Source of the DNA: a virus
IMG/VR virus record: IMGVR_UViG_3300043411_000942
Location: 1 to 64,000 of that record
Direction: 5' to 3' (one strand)
DNA length: 64,000 bases
The notes below the pieces were generated by a model. The model did not search any database. It saw only the letters and a program-made list of their open reading frames with translations, and was not told where the DNA came from. A program made the translations under genes and the position numbers. Shown here piece by piece: positions 39,849 to 47,668 of the stretch. Within the stretch, counting starts at the first letter, position 1; each line of letters opens with the position of its first letter.

Positions 39849-40184
39849 ATGACTAAGGATCCCTACGCGCCCATCACCGAGGGTGACATCGTTAATGTCA
39901 CCGGCTTCCCTGAGGTTCCCATGTTGGTTTGCACGAAAGGACCACACTTTGCAGACCTTATATGGTTCACAGCCGACCGAACCCTGCAAAAAGCCAGCCT
40001 ACCCATTTACATACTCGTCAAGGTTAGGTCGGAGCAAAAGGTCGACACGGCTAAGCCCCATGTAAACCCCAACCTCAGTCGTCCACGACTGGCCACCCTA
40101 GAAGAACTGTCACTGGAAGAGCCAGAATTGTCACGGGAAGAACTAATACGCTGTGCCAAGGAGATTGACCGCCAAGATGACTGA
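39849..40184 (+). CDS. Hypothetical protein, 111 aa
   Basis: ATG 39849 (MTKDPYAPITEGDIVNV) follows AAAGAAAGAAAGACC. Small barrel-like N terminus and a helical C terminus rich in Glu (EELSLEEPELSREELIR). Function unknown. Confidence 0.7.
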   Translation: MTKDPYAPITEGDIVNVTGFPEVPMLVCTKGPHFADLIWFTADRTLQKASLPIYILVKVRSEQKVDTAKPHVNPNLSRPRLATLEELSLEEPELSREELIRCAKEIDRQDD

Positions 40185-40224
40185 TCAGAGATACGTTCGG
40201 TCTTTCGACACTCAAGATGCGTAA
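40177..40224 (+). CDS. Candidate micro-ORF, 15 aa
   Basis: ATG 40177 overlaps the previous stop and TAA 40224 overlaps the next ATG (40217), giving MTDQRYVRSFDTQDA. It may only serve translational coupling. Confidence 0.3.
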   Translation: MTDQRYVRSFDTQDA

Positions 40225-40468
40225 GTCCCTCTTTCAAGCTCTCGCGATGACTGACTCCAACCTGATTGTTGCTAAGTGGGCCTCCTGGTGCGTGTGTGGA
40301 CGGCTCATCCTAGGAGGAGATAAGTGCCACCAGGTAGCCAAGGGCTCCCAGGCACGACATCCCGAGTGCATAAGCCTCCCACCAAGGCCAAGCCGTAGAA
40401 AGCCACTGGCGGTTGATGTAGCCCAAGAGGAGGCTCTTAGAGCCAAGTCAGAGCGAAAGGCCCCCTAG
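40217..40468 (+). CDS. Small basic zinc-ribbon-like protein, 83 aa
   Basis: CVCGRLILGGDKCH...HPEC has the Cys/His spacing of a small zinc site. The basic C terminus (RPSRRKPLA, RAKSERKAP) suggests nucleic-acid contact. Start 40217 or ATG 40247. Confidence 0.68.
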   Translation: MRKSLFQALAMTDSNLIVAKWASWCVCGRLILGGDKCHQVAKGSQARHPECISLPPRPSRRKPLAVDVAQEEALRAKSERKAP

Positions 40469-40469
40469 A

Positions 40470-40835
40470 ATGTCAATGAGCCAGGTTGTGTATATGGGCC
40501 CCTACCTTCAATTCACGCTGCTTCATGAGGCGTCGGACTTGAGCGAGGAGATAACACGCTTGAGTCGAGGTAAGTTGGACATTGTCCTAGGAGGCGACCA
40601 CCATGGGAAGAGAGAAGACCTAATCACCTTGATAGTTGCCAACCTCAAAGACTACAAGAAGTTTGGAGTCCAGGTCCTTCGCCAGGATGACATGGGAGGT
40701 CCCGCCTACCCCCAAGGCAGTGGGTGGTTGACCCCGACACTGAGAGGTGAGTATGGGGATGAGGTGAGTGCAATAGAGGAGAGATACGGAGTCTCTCTGA
40801 TAGAGGAAAGAGGAGTGGTACTTCAATGGGTGTAG
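40470..40835 (+). CDS. YxGPYLxxT-family hypothetical protein, 121 aa
   Basis: VVYMGPYLQFTLLHE at the N terminus matches the 16944 protein, as does the C-terminal VVLQWV. The middle differs. Function unknown. Confidence 0.7.
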   Translation: MSMSQVVYMGPYLQFTLLHEASDLSEEITRLSRGKLDIVLGGDHHGKREDLITLIVANLKDYKKFGVQVLRQDDMGGPAYPQGSGWLTPTLRGEYGDEVSAIEERYGVSLIEERGVVLQWV

Positions 40836-41089
40836 GTAAGTTCGCAGAGCTACTTTTGATGGGCAGTGACTCCATGCTAGATGCTTCTATGCACCCCTTG
40901 ATTCGGAAGTGGGATGAGGAGCCTACCGCTATCCAGATTCTAGAGGTGCTCGACCACTGCATCCATGGAGCCCTAGCATCCGGATTTGTAGTCAAAGCCC
41001 TTCAGGTCGCTTACGACCTGGCCTGTATACGAGAATCTACAACGCATGAGGAGGTCGTTAAGCTCGCAACATGGAGAGAGGAGCTATGA
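40826..41089 (+). CDS. Hypothetical helical protein, 87 aa
   Basis: Starts MGVGKFAELLLMGSDSM, overlapping the previous gene by 10. Mostly helical. Function unknown. Confidence 0.7.
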   Translation: MGVGKFAELLLMGSDSMLDASMHPLIRKWDEEPTAIQILEVLDHCIHGALASGFVVKALQVAYDLACIRESTTHEEVVKLATWREEL

Positions 41090-41352
41090 CCTTCCCCTTC
41101 CCAATTCTACGTAGGAGTCACCCCCCGGACCTCTACGACAACGAACCTAGTGTGATTGAACCAGGTGTGTGCATGAGACCACGATGTGGAGACGCACGAT
41201 GGAACCATCCAGAGAAGGGTGAGTTGGTCCTCTGCCAGAGTCATGCAGAAGAAGTGTTCCGTGGTGAGACGAGAGCGCCTCCCCTACGAACCGTTCAAGA
41301 CTACCAGGGAAGGGCCAACCGCAGTCACATCGTTCCACTGCCCCGAGTGTAG
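41086..41352 (+). CDS. Zinc-binding hypothetical protein, 88 aa
   Basis: ATG 41086 (ATGA overlap). CMRPRCGDARWNHPEKGEL followed by CQSHAEE is a Cys3His-type metal site. Last gene before a strong terminator; an overlapping frame (41243-41461) is less likely. Confidence 0.66.
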   Translation: MTFPFPILRRSHPPDLYDNEPSVIEPGVCMRPRCGDARWNHPEKGELVLCQSHAEEVFRGETRAPPLRTVQDYQGRANRSHIVPLPRV

Positions 41353-41408
41353 TAAGCACTGGGATGTCAGTAGAGTCGGAACCTACCTAACTCAAAACGA
41401 GTCAATCA

Positions 41409-41444
41409 AAAACCCCCTACAGGAGAGATCCTGTAGGGGGTTTT
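41409..41444. terminator. Bidirectional intrinsic terminator
   Basis: AAAACCCCCTACAGGA and TCCTGTAGGGGGTTTT form a perfect 16-bp stem with a 4-nt loop. Both strands end in T/A runs, so it stops both the plus block and the minus gene ending at 41466. Confidence 0.93.
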
Positions 41445-41465
41445 CAGCTTGGAGAGGGTAGGAGC

Positions 41466-42209
41466 TTACTTCCCTTGAAGGAAGTGCGCTTTCTCCTCGG
41501 AACTCAGGGTAAGCCGCTCTGTGACAACGGCAATAAGTTCCGCAAGTTCCCGCTTACCATTATCCGATCTGAGGTCACTCGGTCGGATGTTCTCAGGCCC
41601 TAGCTCGCCACCAACTCGGATCCCATGTTCAATCAACAGAGCCGCCTTCTTTCGAGTGTAGCCCAGGTAATCCTCAGGGGATGCTGTCAAGCGAAACCCG
41701 TGAGTGGAATGCAAATCGTTATCCTTTTTTCTCTGGGTTCTCACCCCAAGGCCAGGGATTCCCAAAGCCTTGACGTACTTCCGGAAAGGTGTGGCGTTGT
41801 AACGCCAAAACTGGATATGACTCTTGTCGTCATCGTCCTTGGCCTCCTGGACAGGGATTCTTTGGGCCCAGAGAGATGCAAACCGAAATGGAATCATATC
41901 TCCTGGGTGATACAGAACCGCGTATACCCCTAGACGTGTGAGGCGCTCAAGTACGGTTTCAAGGATTTCCTTCCCGTTTTCGTCAAACAAAAACATGGGG
42001 ATCTCCCCTGTCCTCATCGCCTCCTGCACTGAGTTGCAGGTACCACCACGGGGAGTTGGATGGTAACGTAGGACGTATGCGAGTTTGAGATGACCACTGA
42101 CTCGGAGCTTGCAGTTTGCAAGGGCCGTCTCCTGCGAGATACCAGGGAGTGGAGCAGGGAGATTGGTAGCGGGAGGGTTACGTCTGCTGTTTCTTCGTCT
42201 ACTTGCCAT
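41466..42209 (-). CDS. Hypothetical protein, 247 aa
   Basis: Very basic start (MASRRRNSRRNPPATNL). Middle alpha/beta (MFLFDENGKEILETVLERL) and KKDNDLHSTHGFRLTAS; no recognised domain. Ends at the terminator. Confidence 0.72.
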   Translation of the reverse strand: MASRRRNSRRNPPATNLPAPLPGISQETALANCKLRVSGHLKLAYVLRYHPTPRGGTCNSVQEAMRTGEIPMFLFDENGKEILETVLERLTRLGVYAVLYHPGDMIPFRFASLWAQRIPVQEAKDDDDKSHIQFWRYNATPFRKYVKALGIPGLGVRTQRKKDNDLHSTHGFRLTASPEDYLGYTRKKAALLIEHGIRVGGELGPENIRPSDLRSDNGKRELAELIAVVTERLTLSSEEKAHFLQGK

Positions 42210-42225
42210 TAGCTTTCTCTTTCGT

Positions 42226-43239
42226 TCAATTCGATTGATCGTAGTTTTGCGAGATCAACTGCATTGCAGCACCATACTTCAGGTACTCGGGAGTGTGGAC
42301 CCCACCAATCTTATCCGGGTGTTTCATTTTGACAATCTTCTTGAATGCCGACTTCGCCCGTTGCAGATCTTCCGTACTGATATACCGCCCCTCAGGCGGA
42401 TCCACACCCAACGTGGCAAACGCACTACTAACTTCAGGAAGTATGAAGGTTGGAGCGAGGTTAGGGGCCCTAGTTGAAGTGGTGAGCTTCTTGATCCGCT
42501 TCAGGGTGCCTATGAAAATGTGGTCTAGTTCAATCCCCATCAAAGTAACTTGATGGTCGACTCCATCTGCGTACCTAGGATCATACTCTCCTTCTGACCG
42601 GACATGAGCACGGATAATGTCCTTAACCTGCTCAGTAAAAGCGTTAATGGTCGCGGAAGGGGTTATGAGGGTCTCCTCTACCTGAGAGTAATGGGCAGTG
42701 ATAACCTTTATGTAGGCCTCTGAAAATGCTTCTGAAAGTTTGGCATCTAGGCTTTCAGCGGGAAGGGTACTAGGAGGAGGCTTAACCTCCTTCTTAACTC
42801 TAGCCTTGGTCTTGCGTTGCACCTTTGCCACCAGAGAGGCTAGGGTGGCCTCCGCCTTCTTAGCCTTAGGCTCCCTCTTGGGCTTTACCTGAGTTACCTG
42901 AGGTTCAACCTCAGCTTGAACCTCAGGCTTAACCTTCTTTGACCTCTTCCGGGGCCTACTACGAATCTCCTCCTGGACCTGATTGTAGGTCTTGTCCCCA
43001 CTGTCTAGAGCCGCCCATTGGTCCTTAGAGCAATGGCGAGACACGAAGAGCGACTGACGTTTCTCCCAGTCGGAATCTAGGTTGGGAATCTGTCGAAGCA
43101 GAAACCCCTCTTCAGTGAACTTAGAGTCCGGACCCCGCTGCTTGAGGAGTTGGGACTCGTACTTGGCCTTGCCGTGTACAGTTAGGTTTTCGTAATCGTC
43201 AAGTAGCATGTTCGGTTCTTGGTTTTCTTGAGTGTACAT
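42226..43239 (-). CDS. J-domain protein (C-terminal J domain), 337 aa
   Basis: The last 65 residues (FATLGVDPPEG then FKKIVKMKHPDKIGGVHTPE) form a J domain with HPD. The centre (about 85-145) is a Lys/Glu/Pro-rich low-complexity linker. Placement of J at the C terminus is opposite to the 5389 protein. It probably recruits host DnaK through its J domain and a target through its N terminus. Confidence 0.78.
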   Translation of the reverse strand: MYTQENQEPNMLLDDYENLTVHGKAKYESQLLKQRGPDSKFTEEGFLLRQIPNLDSDWEKRQSLFVSRHCSKDQWAALDSGDKTYNQVQEEIRSRPRKRSKKVKPEVQAEVEPQVTQVKPKREPKAKKAEATLASLVAKVQRKTKARVKKEVKPPPSTLPAESLDAKLSEAFSEAYIKVITAHYSQVEETLITPSATINAFTEQVKDIIRAHVRSEGEYDPRYADGVDHQVTLMGIELDHIFIGTLKRIKKLTTSTRAPNLAPTFILPEVSSAFATLGVDPPEGRYISTEDLQRAKSAFKKIVKMKHPDKIGGVHTPEYLKYGAAMQLISQNYDQSN

Positions 43240-43258
43240 TTGAACTAGGGTGTCCGGT

Positions 43259-43633
43259 TTAGGTGGTGGGCTTAGGGCGTGGTTGTGTGTACCAAACGAG
43301 GATACGACAGTGTCGATTGAGTTTTGAGGTTACAAGCTCCTTTAGAGACGCTCGGTCGACTACCGTGAACTTCGCCCTCAAGATTGTCTTACAGCTGCCA
43401 GAGATAAGCCCGTCTGTAACAAGGTTCTTGAAGAGCGTCCTACAGTACAGGGGCACATGGTATAGCTCGTTGACGTCTATCCCCCCGCATAGAGCCTCTA
43501 GAGTCACCGGCTGCGGCTCTAGTAGGAGACGTTTGATAGCAGTCTTCGCCCCCAACATTACTCGCCTAGACCTCTTGGGTACAGGCTCAACGTCGTCATT
43601 ATCCATCCCAAGAAAGTTCGTCGGTAGTGGCAT
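43259..43633 (-). CDS. Hypothetical protein, possible winged helix, 124 aa
   Basis: AIKRLLLEPQPVTLEALCGG and LFKNLVTDGLISGSCKTI resemble a winged-helix HTH unit. Start 43633 (MPLPTNFLG) or 43606 (MDNDDVEP). Regulation of neighbouring genes is possible but unproven. Confidence 0.65.
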   Translation of the reverse strand: MPLPTNFLGMDNDDVEPVPKRSRRVMLGAKTAIKRLLLEPQPVTLEALCGGIDVNELYHVPLYCRTLFKNLVTDGLISGSCKTILRAKFTVVDRASLKELVTSKLNRHCRILVWYTQPRPKPTT

Positions 43634-43787
43634 TCAGAAACTCCGGTAAGGTTGTATGTGAGGTATACACCAGTCGCGAGGTCGAAAGATCACTAAAGTG
43701 CGCCAGACGTAGACGATTTCTAACATCACCGTCACTTCTGAAAAGGGTGTAGTACCGACAAGTTAGCGAGGGGGTGAAGCGACTCAT
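43599..43787 (-). CDS. Small hypothetical protein, 62 aa
   Basis: ATG 43787 follows GGAGGGGTGGATGTAAC, a good Shine-Dalgarno. Starts MSRFTPSLTCRYYTLF. It overlaps the next gene by 35 bases. Function unknown. Confidence 0.55.
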   Translation of the reverse strand: MSRFTPSLTCRYYTLFRSDGDVRNRLRLAHFSDLSTSRLVYTSHTTLPEFLNATTDELSWDG

Positions 43788-44309
43788 GTTACATCCACCC
43801 CTCCTGGCCCCCCTTTGAAGGTGTAGAGGAGAGTGAAGGTGAGGACCTAGGGAGAGACCTATGGGGGATGGTCAGACATGGAGAGAGGAGTCAGACAGAG
43901 ACCCTCCCCTGGTCGTCCTAGAAGAGACAGAGAGAGGAGCCACCACCCTCACACGGACCTTAGCCCCCTATGAGAGACCCCAAGACCCATCATGGGGGAG
44001 TGAGGACCTTGGAGAGTCTACCCTAGTCTTCGGTCCTGTTGCCCTGCCCCTTGTGAGTCTAGTCTTTGTGAGTCTTTCTGCTCTGAGTCTAGTCTTCGGT
44101 TTGAGTCCCCCAGACCCCATCTAGTCTTTCTGTTCTGAGTCCCCCAGACCCCCGTATACCAAACCCAGAACAGCTCTCTCGCCATTAAAGTCCAGAGACC
44201 TTAATTACAACCTTGTTGGTACGGGTTTTGCCGACGACTACAAGATCCAGGTACCTGTAAGAGTATACGGGAAACTAGCTAGTTACAGCCGACCCACATA
44301 GAGGCCGTT
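43788..44309. repeat. Gene-free repetitive region rich in AGTC/GACT motifs
   Basis: 522 bases without a convincing gene. GAGTCTAGTCTT-type words recur between about 44050 and 44135, TGAGTCCCCCAGACCCC is present twice, and AGAGAG/CAGAC words fill 43840-43950. The plus-strand 87-aa frame across it is low-complexity repeat. An inverted repeat CCCGTATAC (44151-44159) / GTATACGGG (44263-44271) flanks about 100 bases that may form an RNA. Possible roles are replication origin or protein-binding array. Confidence 0.55.
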
Positions 44310-44525
44310 TTACCGTGCAATCAAGGCCCTAACAACTTCGGAGTATACGCTACAGTAAAGCGTAACGTAGGTCTCGTAGTCGCCTGGAATCGTGTCCTTA
44401 GGGAAGGCCACTTGAAAGTCCTTCCAAAGTGACATAGCGACAGACTCCACTTTGAAGTCTTGAGTTCCATGGCGTCTTACATTCTCAGTTGCAGCTTCCG
44501 TAGCCCAACGGACGACGTTCATCAT
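44310..44525 (-). CDS. Hypothetical protein, 71 aa
   Basis: ATG 44525 (MMNVVRWATEAATEN); the longer frame is mostly a shadow of the two small genes upstream. Helical with an aromatic middle. No good ribosome site is visible. Confidence 0.6.
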   Translation of the reverse strand: MMNVVRWATEAATENVRRHGTQDFKVESVAMSLWKDFQVAFPKDTIPGDYETYVTLYCSVYSEVVRALIAR

Positions 44526-44548
44526 GCAACTTACATCGATAGGCTGGG

Positions 44549-44692
44549 TCACTTCTTGAACCCAGCCCGCCCTTGTTCCCGTTGCCGTCGAAGCTCTTCC
44601 CGCTTCTTCTCTCGGATACGGGGAGTGAGGAAGATGGTGTTCTTGTCGACTAGGACGGGTGTTTGGGAGTTGTAAGTCTTCGGCTCTTTCAC
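44549..44692 (-). CDS. Small basic protein, 47 aa
   Basis: GTG 44692 in a GTGA overlap with the 44689 gene. It contains KEPKTYNSQTPVLVDKNTIF then a basic helix (REKKREELRRQREQG). Likely nucleic-acid or ribosome binding by charge. Confidence 0.62.
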   Translation of the reverse strand: MKEPKTYNSQTPVLVDKNTIFLTPRIREKKREELRRQREQGRAGFKK

Positions 44693-44829
44693 TCGGCAGC
44701 CCCCTCACGGAGGGCGTTGAGGCGGTCCTTTCGGATGCAGTTGCGGTTGTGCTTGCGGTCAGCACGACGGCGGGTCTTGCAGCCATCGCTGCTGTGGTTG
44801 GCCTTGGCGATCTTCTTCCAGGTGTTCAT
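44689..44829 (-). CDS. Small basic protein, 46 aa
   Basis: ATG 44829 lies 7-8 nt after a phage promoter. Starts MNTWKKIAKANHSSDG and is rich in Arg/Lys with two Cys. First gene of its transcript. Confidence 0.68.
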   Translation of the reverse strand: MNTWKKIAKANHSSDGCKTRRRADRKHNRNCIRKDRLNALREGAAE

Positions 44830-44836
44830 GTTGATA

Positions 44837-44865
44837 CCTACGTAGGGGATGAGGGAGGGCTTAAC
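44837..44865 (-). promoter_or_regulatory. Phage promoter motif for 44829
   Basis: Minus strand GTTAAG (44860-44865), about 15 nt, TACGTAGG, 7 nt to ATG. The TTAA contains the stop codon of the 44861 gene. Confidence 0.77.
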
Positions 44866-45133
44866 CGGAAACCAACTCTTTGAAAGAAGGTTGCAGGTGG
44901 AAGCACCCTAGGACGGTCCCGCTCTCAGAGACATAGCCATGCTTCTCTAGGAAGTGGGCATCCTTCATCTGGGGCCAGCCTACGTAGTGGGCTTCACCTG
45001 GACGTCGGAACTCCTGCTCAGCCAGGGAGCGGATAAGACCTGAGTCCTTGATGGCTTGCAGCCGGTCTTGCAGGGAGCCGCCCGTCTTAGGGGTAGCTCC
45101 TGCCTTACCTGGTCTATTTTTTCTTGCGGGCAT
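44861..45133 (-). CDS. Hypothetical protein, 90 aa
   Basis: ATG 45133 (MPARKNRPGKAGATPK) overlaps the 45114 gene by 20 nt. Basic disordered start, then a helical core. Its GGT TAA end is shared with the next promoter. Confidence 0.68.
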   Translation of the reverse strand: MPARKNRPGKAGATPKTGGSLQDRLQAIKDSGLIRSLAEQEFRRPGEAHYVGWPQMKDAHFLEKHGYVSESGTVLGCFHLQPSFKELVSG

Positions 45134-45479
45134 TTGGCTTCTTGGTGGTTTGAAGAGGGATGACTGGGATGGGTACGTACTTCTTCCCGTTCCAGTAGTG
45201 CTGAGCCGCCCTGGTCTCCTCTTCGGAGGGGATACGGTAGATGACCTCTTCATGGGTGTGGCCGAGGTTGCAGACCTGAGAGTGGGTTTGAACCACGAAG
45301 GTCTCCAGGACCTCAGAAGGAATGACCCCTACCGCATCGCAGTTGGTCTCATCCACTCGGTTGATCCATGAGAAACTTGCCTGACACTTGGGGCAGGCAG
45401 GATACTTTCCGTAGGGCTCAGGAAAGCAGCTGTAGTGCCCATACGAGCAGATTGCCTGTACTTCACCTTCGTAGCTCAT
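45114..45479 (-). CDS. Zinc-ribbon hypothetical protein, 121 aa
   Basis: CSYGHYSCFPEPYGKYPACPKC (about 11-32; 22 residues with four Cys and a His) is a zinc ribbon. The Lys-rich end (TTKKPNARKKK) suggests nucleic-acid binding. ATGA overlap upstream. Confidence 0.74.
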   Translation of the reverse strand: MSYEGEVQAICSYGHYSCFPEPYGKYPACPKCQASFSWINRVDETNCDAVGVIPSEVLETFVVQTHSQVCNLGHTHEEVIYRIPSEEETRAAQHYWNGKKYVPIPVIPLQTTKKPNARKKK

Positions 45480-45712
45480 TTGCTTTTTCTTTCAGGAGCG
45501 CTGGGGAGGGAGTAGGGGTTGTAGCCCTTGGCTCGAAGCTCAAGAATGCGAGCAGGAAGCTCAGCTAGCTCGTAGGTAGTGGGCTGGGGATCAGAGACAA
45601 TAAACTCGTGTGGGTAGAGCCAGGACTCGGAGGCAGCACACCAGTAGGTGAAGCGACCCTCTGGATCGTCTTGCACCAAGTGGAAGGTGCGGTAGGGGTT
45701 GGTCTTCTTCAT
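45476..45712 (-). CDS. Hypothetical protein, 78 aa
   Basis: ATG 45712 (MKKTNPYRTFHLVQDDPEG) overlaps the stop of the small gene upstream. Compact N-terminal beta part with WCAASESWLYP. Function unknown. Confidence 0.72.
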   Translation of the reverse strand: MKKTNPYRTFHLVQDDPEGRFTYWCAASESWLYPHEFIVSDPQPTTYELAELPARILELRAKGYNPYSLPSAPERKSK

Positions 45713-45852
45713 TGAGCCACCACCTCGCAGATCTGCCACCAAGCGTCGCGGTCGCATGTCTCACCGCGTGGTCTCCGGTCTCCGGTCCTCCTCATGACGC
45801 CGTCATCTGCGACGGGCATAATGGTTCGGTGCTTTGTACATGTCTTTTGCAT
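45709..45852 (-). CDS. Small hypothetical protein, 47 aa
   Basis: ATG 45852 follows GAGG and the TGA overlaps the next ATG. Starts MQKTCTKHRTIMPVADDG. Function unknown. Confidence 0.6.
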   Translation of the reverse strand: MQKTCTKHRTIMPVADDGVMRRTGDRRPRGETCDRDAWWQICEVVAQ

Positions 45853-45867
45853 GGGATTGCCTCGACC

Positions 45868-46056
45868 CTAGTTGGGAATGTAGACCTTAACAGCCTTGCC
45901 GTTAACAACACGAGCGAAGGCGAGGCTAGCGGGGCCTCCGTGGTTTGCGTCGTTGTTGTACAGGAGGGCCCCCTCGGGGGCTTGCTGCACGGCCTGCCTA
46001 CGCGAGCCAAAGCAGCGGAGCCAGGTGGGGGCGCTAACCCAGGTGAGCTTCTTCAT
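45868..46056 (-). CDS. Hypothetical basic protein, 62 aa
   Basis: ATG 46056 is about 7 nt after a phage promoter. Starts MKKLTWVSAPTWLRCF; ends with a strand (VVNGKAVKVYIPN). Function unknown. Confidence 0.72.
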   Translation of the reverse strand: MKKLTWVSAPTWLRCFGSRRQAVQQAPEGALLYNNDANHGGPASLAFARVVNGKAVKVYIPN

Positions 46057-46061
46057 GTAGA

Positions 46062-46092
46062 GTCCTACGAAAGGAGCTGGTAGCTCCTTAAC
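46062..46092 (-). promoter_or_regulatory. Phage promoter motif for 46056
   Basis: Minus strand GTTAAG (46087-46092), 15-16 nt, TTCGTAGG, 8 nt to ATG. Nearly identical in spacer to the promoter at 46342-46371 (GAGCTACC). Confidence 0.75.
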
Positions 46093-46098
46093 TACTTT

Positions 46099-46335
46099 TT
46101 AGAAGGTCTCCATCTCGACCACTTGATCTGCGCGGACAACCAGGTCTGCCTGAGCCATCCCACGCTCTACCTGGTAGGCTTGGAAGGGGGACTTGCAGAG
46201 GTAGAGTGTACCGAGACCATCGTCTCCGCCCACGATCCAAGTCTCGTTGTACTTGTTGTTGCAGCCGAGACTCGCCTCATAGGTCCAGGTCTTCGCGCCA
46301 TCCTTGAGAAGCTTGACCAGGGTTCCGGTTTTCAT
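46099..46335 (-). CDS. Hypothetical protein, 78 aa
   Basis: Starts MKTGTLVKLLKDGAKTWTY, a small-barrel pattern. ATG 46335 follows a phage promoter. Function unknown. Confidence 0.73.
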   Translation of the reverse strand: MKTGTLVKLLKDGAKTWTYEASLGCNNKYNETWIVGGDDGLGTLYLCKSPFQAYQVERGMAQADLVVRADQVVEMETF

Positions 46336-46341
46336 ACAGAG

Positions 46342-46371
46342 TCCTACGAAAGGGGCGGGTAGCTCCTTAAC
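46342..46371 (-). promoter_or_regulatory. Phage promoter motif for 46335
   Basis: Minus strand GTTAAG (46366-46371), about 15 nt, TTCGTAGG, 8 nt to ATG. The TAA is the stop of the 46367 gene. Confidence 0.77.
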
Positions 46372-46768
46372 TAGAATTCTCAGCTAGCTTGATCAGATGA
46401 AGGCATCGAAGACAAGTGACCTTTCGAAAGTCCTCGCTCAGCTTCCGGTTGTCGTCTGCTTTTCTGACTAGGGTACAGGCTGGGGACCCTGCGAGTAGGC
46501 GTGTGAGTTTTGTGCCTGTAACCCAGCGTAGGCCTCCACTGTAGTGGATCTTTTCGGGGGCCTTCGGGACTACCTTAGGTGCTTCGAGTTTCAGAAGGGC
46601 CTCTACGGCATTGTAGTGGGCCTCCCTAGCCAGGATCAGGCGTTGATCGGCTTGTAGCCACGCACTTGAATCTGGGTGACAGCTAGCAAGCTCTTCCAGC
46701 TTGCTAGCCATGTGGAATTCCTTTGCGGCCTTTACGACCGCTAGGGTGGCAGACTTGAGTCGGTTCAT
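46367..46768 (-). CDS. Hypothetical protein with C-terminal Cys pair, 133 aa
   Basis: Basic helical N terminus (MNRLKSATLAVVKAAKEF), then a part with YSGGLRWVTGT and CLRCLHL. It resembles the C-terminal half of the 20899 protein (CVRCKRLL), so they may share a small zinc domain. Confidence 0.7.
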   Translation of the reverse strand: MNRLKSATLAVVKAAKEFHMASKLEELASCHPDSSAWLQADQRLILAREAHYNAVEALLKLEAPKVVPKAPEKIHYSGGLRWVTGTKLTRLLAGSPACTLVRKADDNRKLSEDFRKVTCLRCLHLIKLAENSS

Positions 46769-46775
46769 TTAGCCT

Positions 46776-46946
46776 TCAGTCCACAATGTTCGACCACTCT
46801 TCTTGGGAGGGGAAAGCTTCATCGTTGTCCCCGAACATAAGGGCTCGATTGTACTCGCCAATTTCCGAGGAGTCCAACCCCTGGTAGGTGGGGCGGTCGT
46901 TCTTACGGTTCTCAGCAATCACGGCCTTGATGTGTTCGAGTTCCAT
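46776..46946 (-). CDS. Small acidic protein, 56 aa
   Basis: ATG 46946 is preceded by a phage promoter and opens MELEHIKAVIAENRKNDR, ending EEWSNIVD. The opposite-strand 114-aa frame is judged a shadow. Confidence 0.65.
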   Translation of the reverse strand: MELEHIKAVIAENRKNDRPTYQGLDSSEIGEYNRALMFGDNDEAFPSQEEWSNIVD

Positions 46947-46952
46947 ATCTCT

Positions 46953-46982
46953 AACTACGGAGGGGATGGGTCAGGGCTTAAC
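46953..46982 (-). promoter_or_regulatory. Phage promoter motif for 46946
   Basis: Minus strand GTTAAG (46977-46982), about 16 nt, CCGTAG, 8-9 nt to ATG 46946. Confidence 0.7.
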
Positions 46983-47224
46983 GAGTTTCTAGCCCTTTAC
47001 AAAATCGACAAGAAGTACGCAGCTCTCCCCGACACCCTTGCGAGCTTAATCCCCTTATGGTATACACCAAGTGGTACGAGAGATCAGATAAGAGTAACCA
47101 TTCGCAGTTCGGTTCTCGGGTCAGCTTCCCTTACCCTTCGGGGTTAAACAAGCAAAGAGACCAATAGTAACTTTCCGACTGGACGCTCCCACTCAAGTCT
47201 CAAACACCCTCTCCTCTGACAACT
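46983..47224. other. Gap without a supported gene
   Basis: 242 bases between the 46946 promoter and the 47225 gene. Minus-strand frames here are short and lack start signals; one ends exactly in the TTAA of the 46946 promoter but has no ATG. Nothing else is evident. Confidence 0.4.
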
Positions 47225-47407
47225 TCATACGCTCTTCAAGGTAGCATCGGGTAGCACTTCCGATGTTTTGTCGTGTCTGAGGTTTTCATCTCGGATGGAA
47301 CGGCACTCGGAGCAGCACTTACAACCGTATTGGAGGCATTGCCCACACTCATCACAGCGATGGGGCTGGTCTCCAGCGAGGTATGTTTTCTCTTCTTGGG
47401 TGGGCAT
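47225..47407 (-). CDS. Small zinc-binding protein, 60 aa
   Basis: ATG 47407 follows TAGGAG. CDECGQCLQYGCKCCSEC holds seven Cys within 18 residues, a metal-binding knot. Function unknown. Confidence 0.74.
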   Translation of the reverse strand: MPTQEEKTYLAGDQPHRCDECGQCLQYGCKCCSECRSIRDENLRHDKTSEVLPDATLKSV

Positions 47408-47416
47408 CGCGTTCTC

Positions 47417-47632
47417 CTACAGGTGGAACTCTTCGTACGCCTGGTCAATGAGGGTGCACCATTCCTCGGGGCACTCTGGGCTCATTGACGCGGACGTGTG
47501 GTGGGTGGTAAGAACTCGCACCTCAGCTTCGGGGCACAGCTCTCGGATCCTGGCTACGAGAGCATCCACGTCCTCGGGGCCTGCATCCTCCCCAAGGTAG
47601 CTGGGGTCACTGGAGATCGTGATGGTCTTCAT
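47417..47632 (-). CDS. Hypothetical protein, 71 aa
   Basis: ATG 47632 (MKTITISSDPSYLGED) after a phage promoter. Looks like a single alpha/beta unit with an acidic end. Function unknown. Confidence 0.72.
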   Translation of the reverse strand: MKTITISSDPSYLGEDAGPEDVDALVARIRELCPEAEVRVLTTHHTSASMSPECPEEWCTLIDQAYEEFHL

Positions 47633-47637
47633 GTTGA

Positions 47638-47668
47638 ACCCTACGAAGGGGTACACTCACGATTTAAC
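47638..47668 (-). promoter_or_regulatory. Phage promoter motif for 47632
   Basis: Minus strand GTTAAA (47663-47668), about 15 nt, TTCGTAGGG, 7 nt to ATG. Its -35-like box abuts that of the plus promoter, a compact divergent pair. Confidence 0.75.

Noticed and set aside
41243-41461. Frame containing CPECSKHWDVSR
   Set aside because: It runs through the strong terminator at 41409-41444 and overlaps the 41086 gene by 110 bases. The CPEC part may be a remnant.
43861-44124. 87-codon plus-strand frame
   Set aside because: Translation is low-complexity Leu/Val/Ser/Pro generated by AGTCT repeats; no homologous pattern or ribosome site.
46803-47147. Plus-strand frame of 114 codons
   Set aside because: It lacks a ribosome site, lies inside a minus-strand block and is opposite the 46776 gene with its promoter. 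It cannot be ruled out completely.
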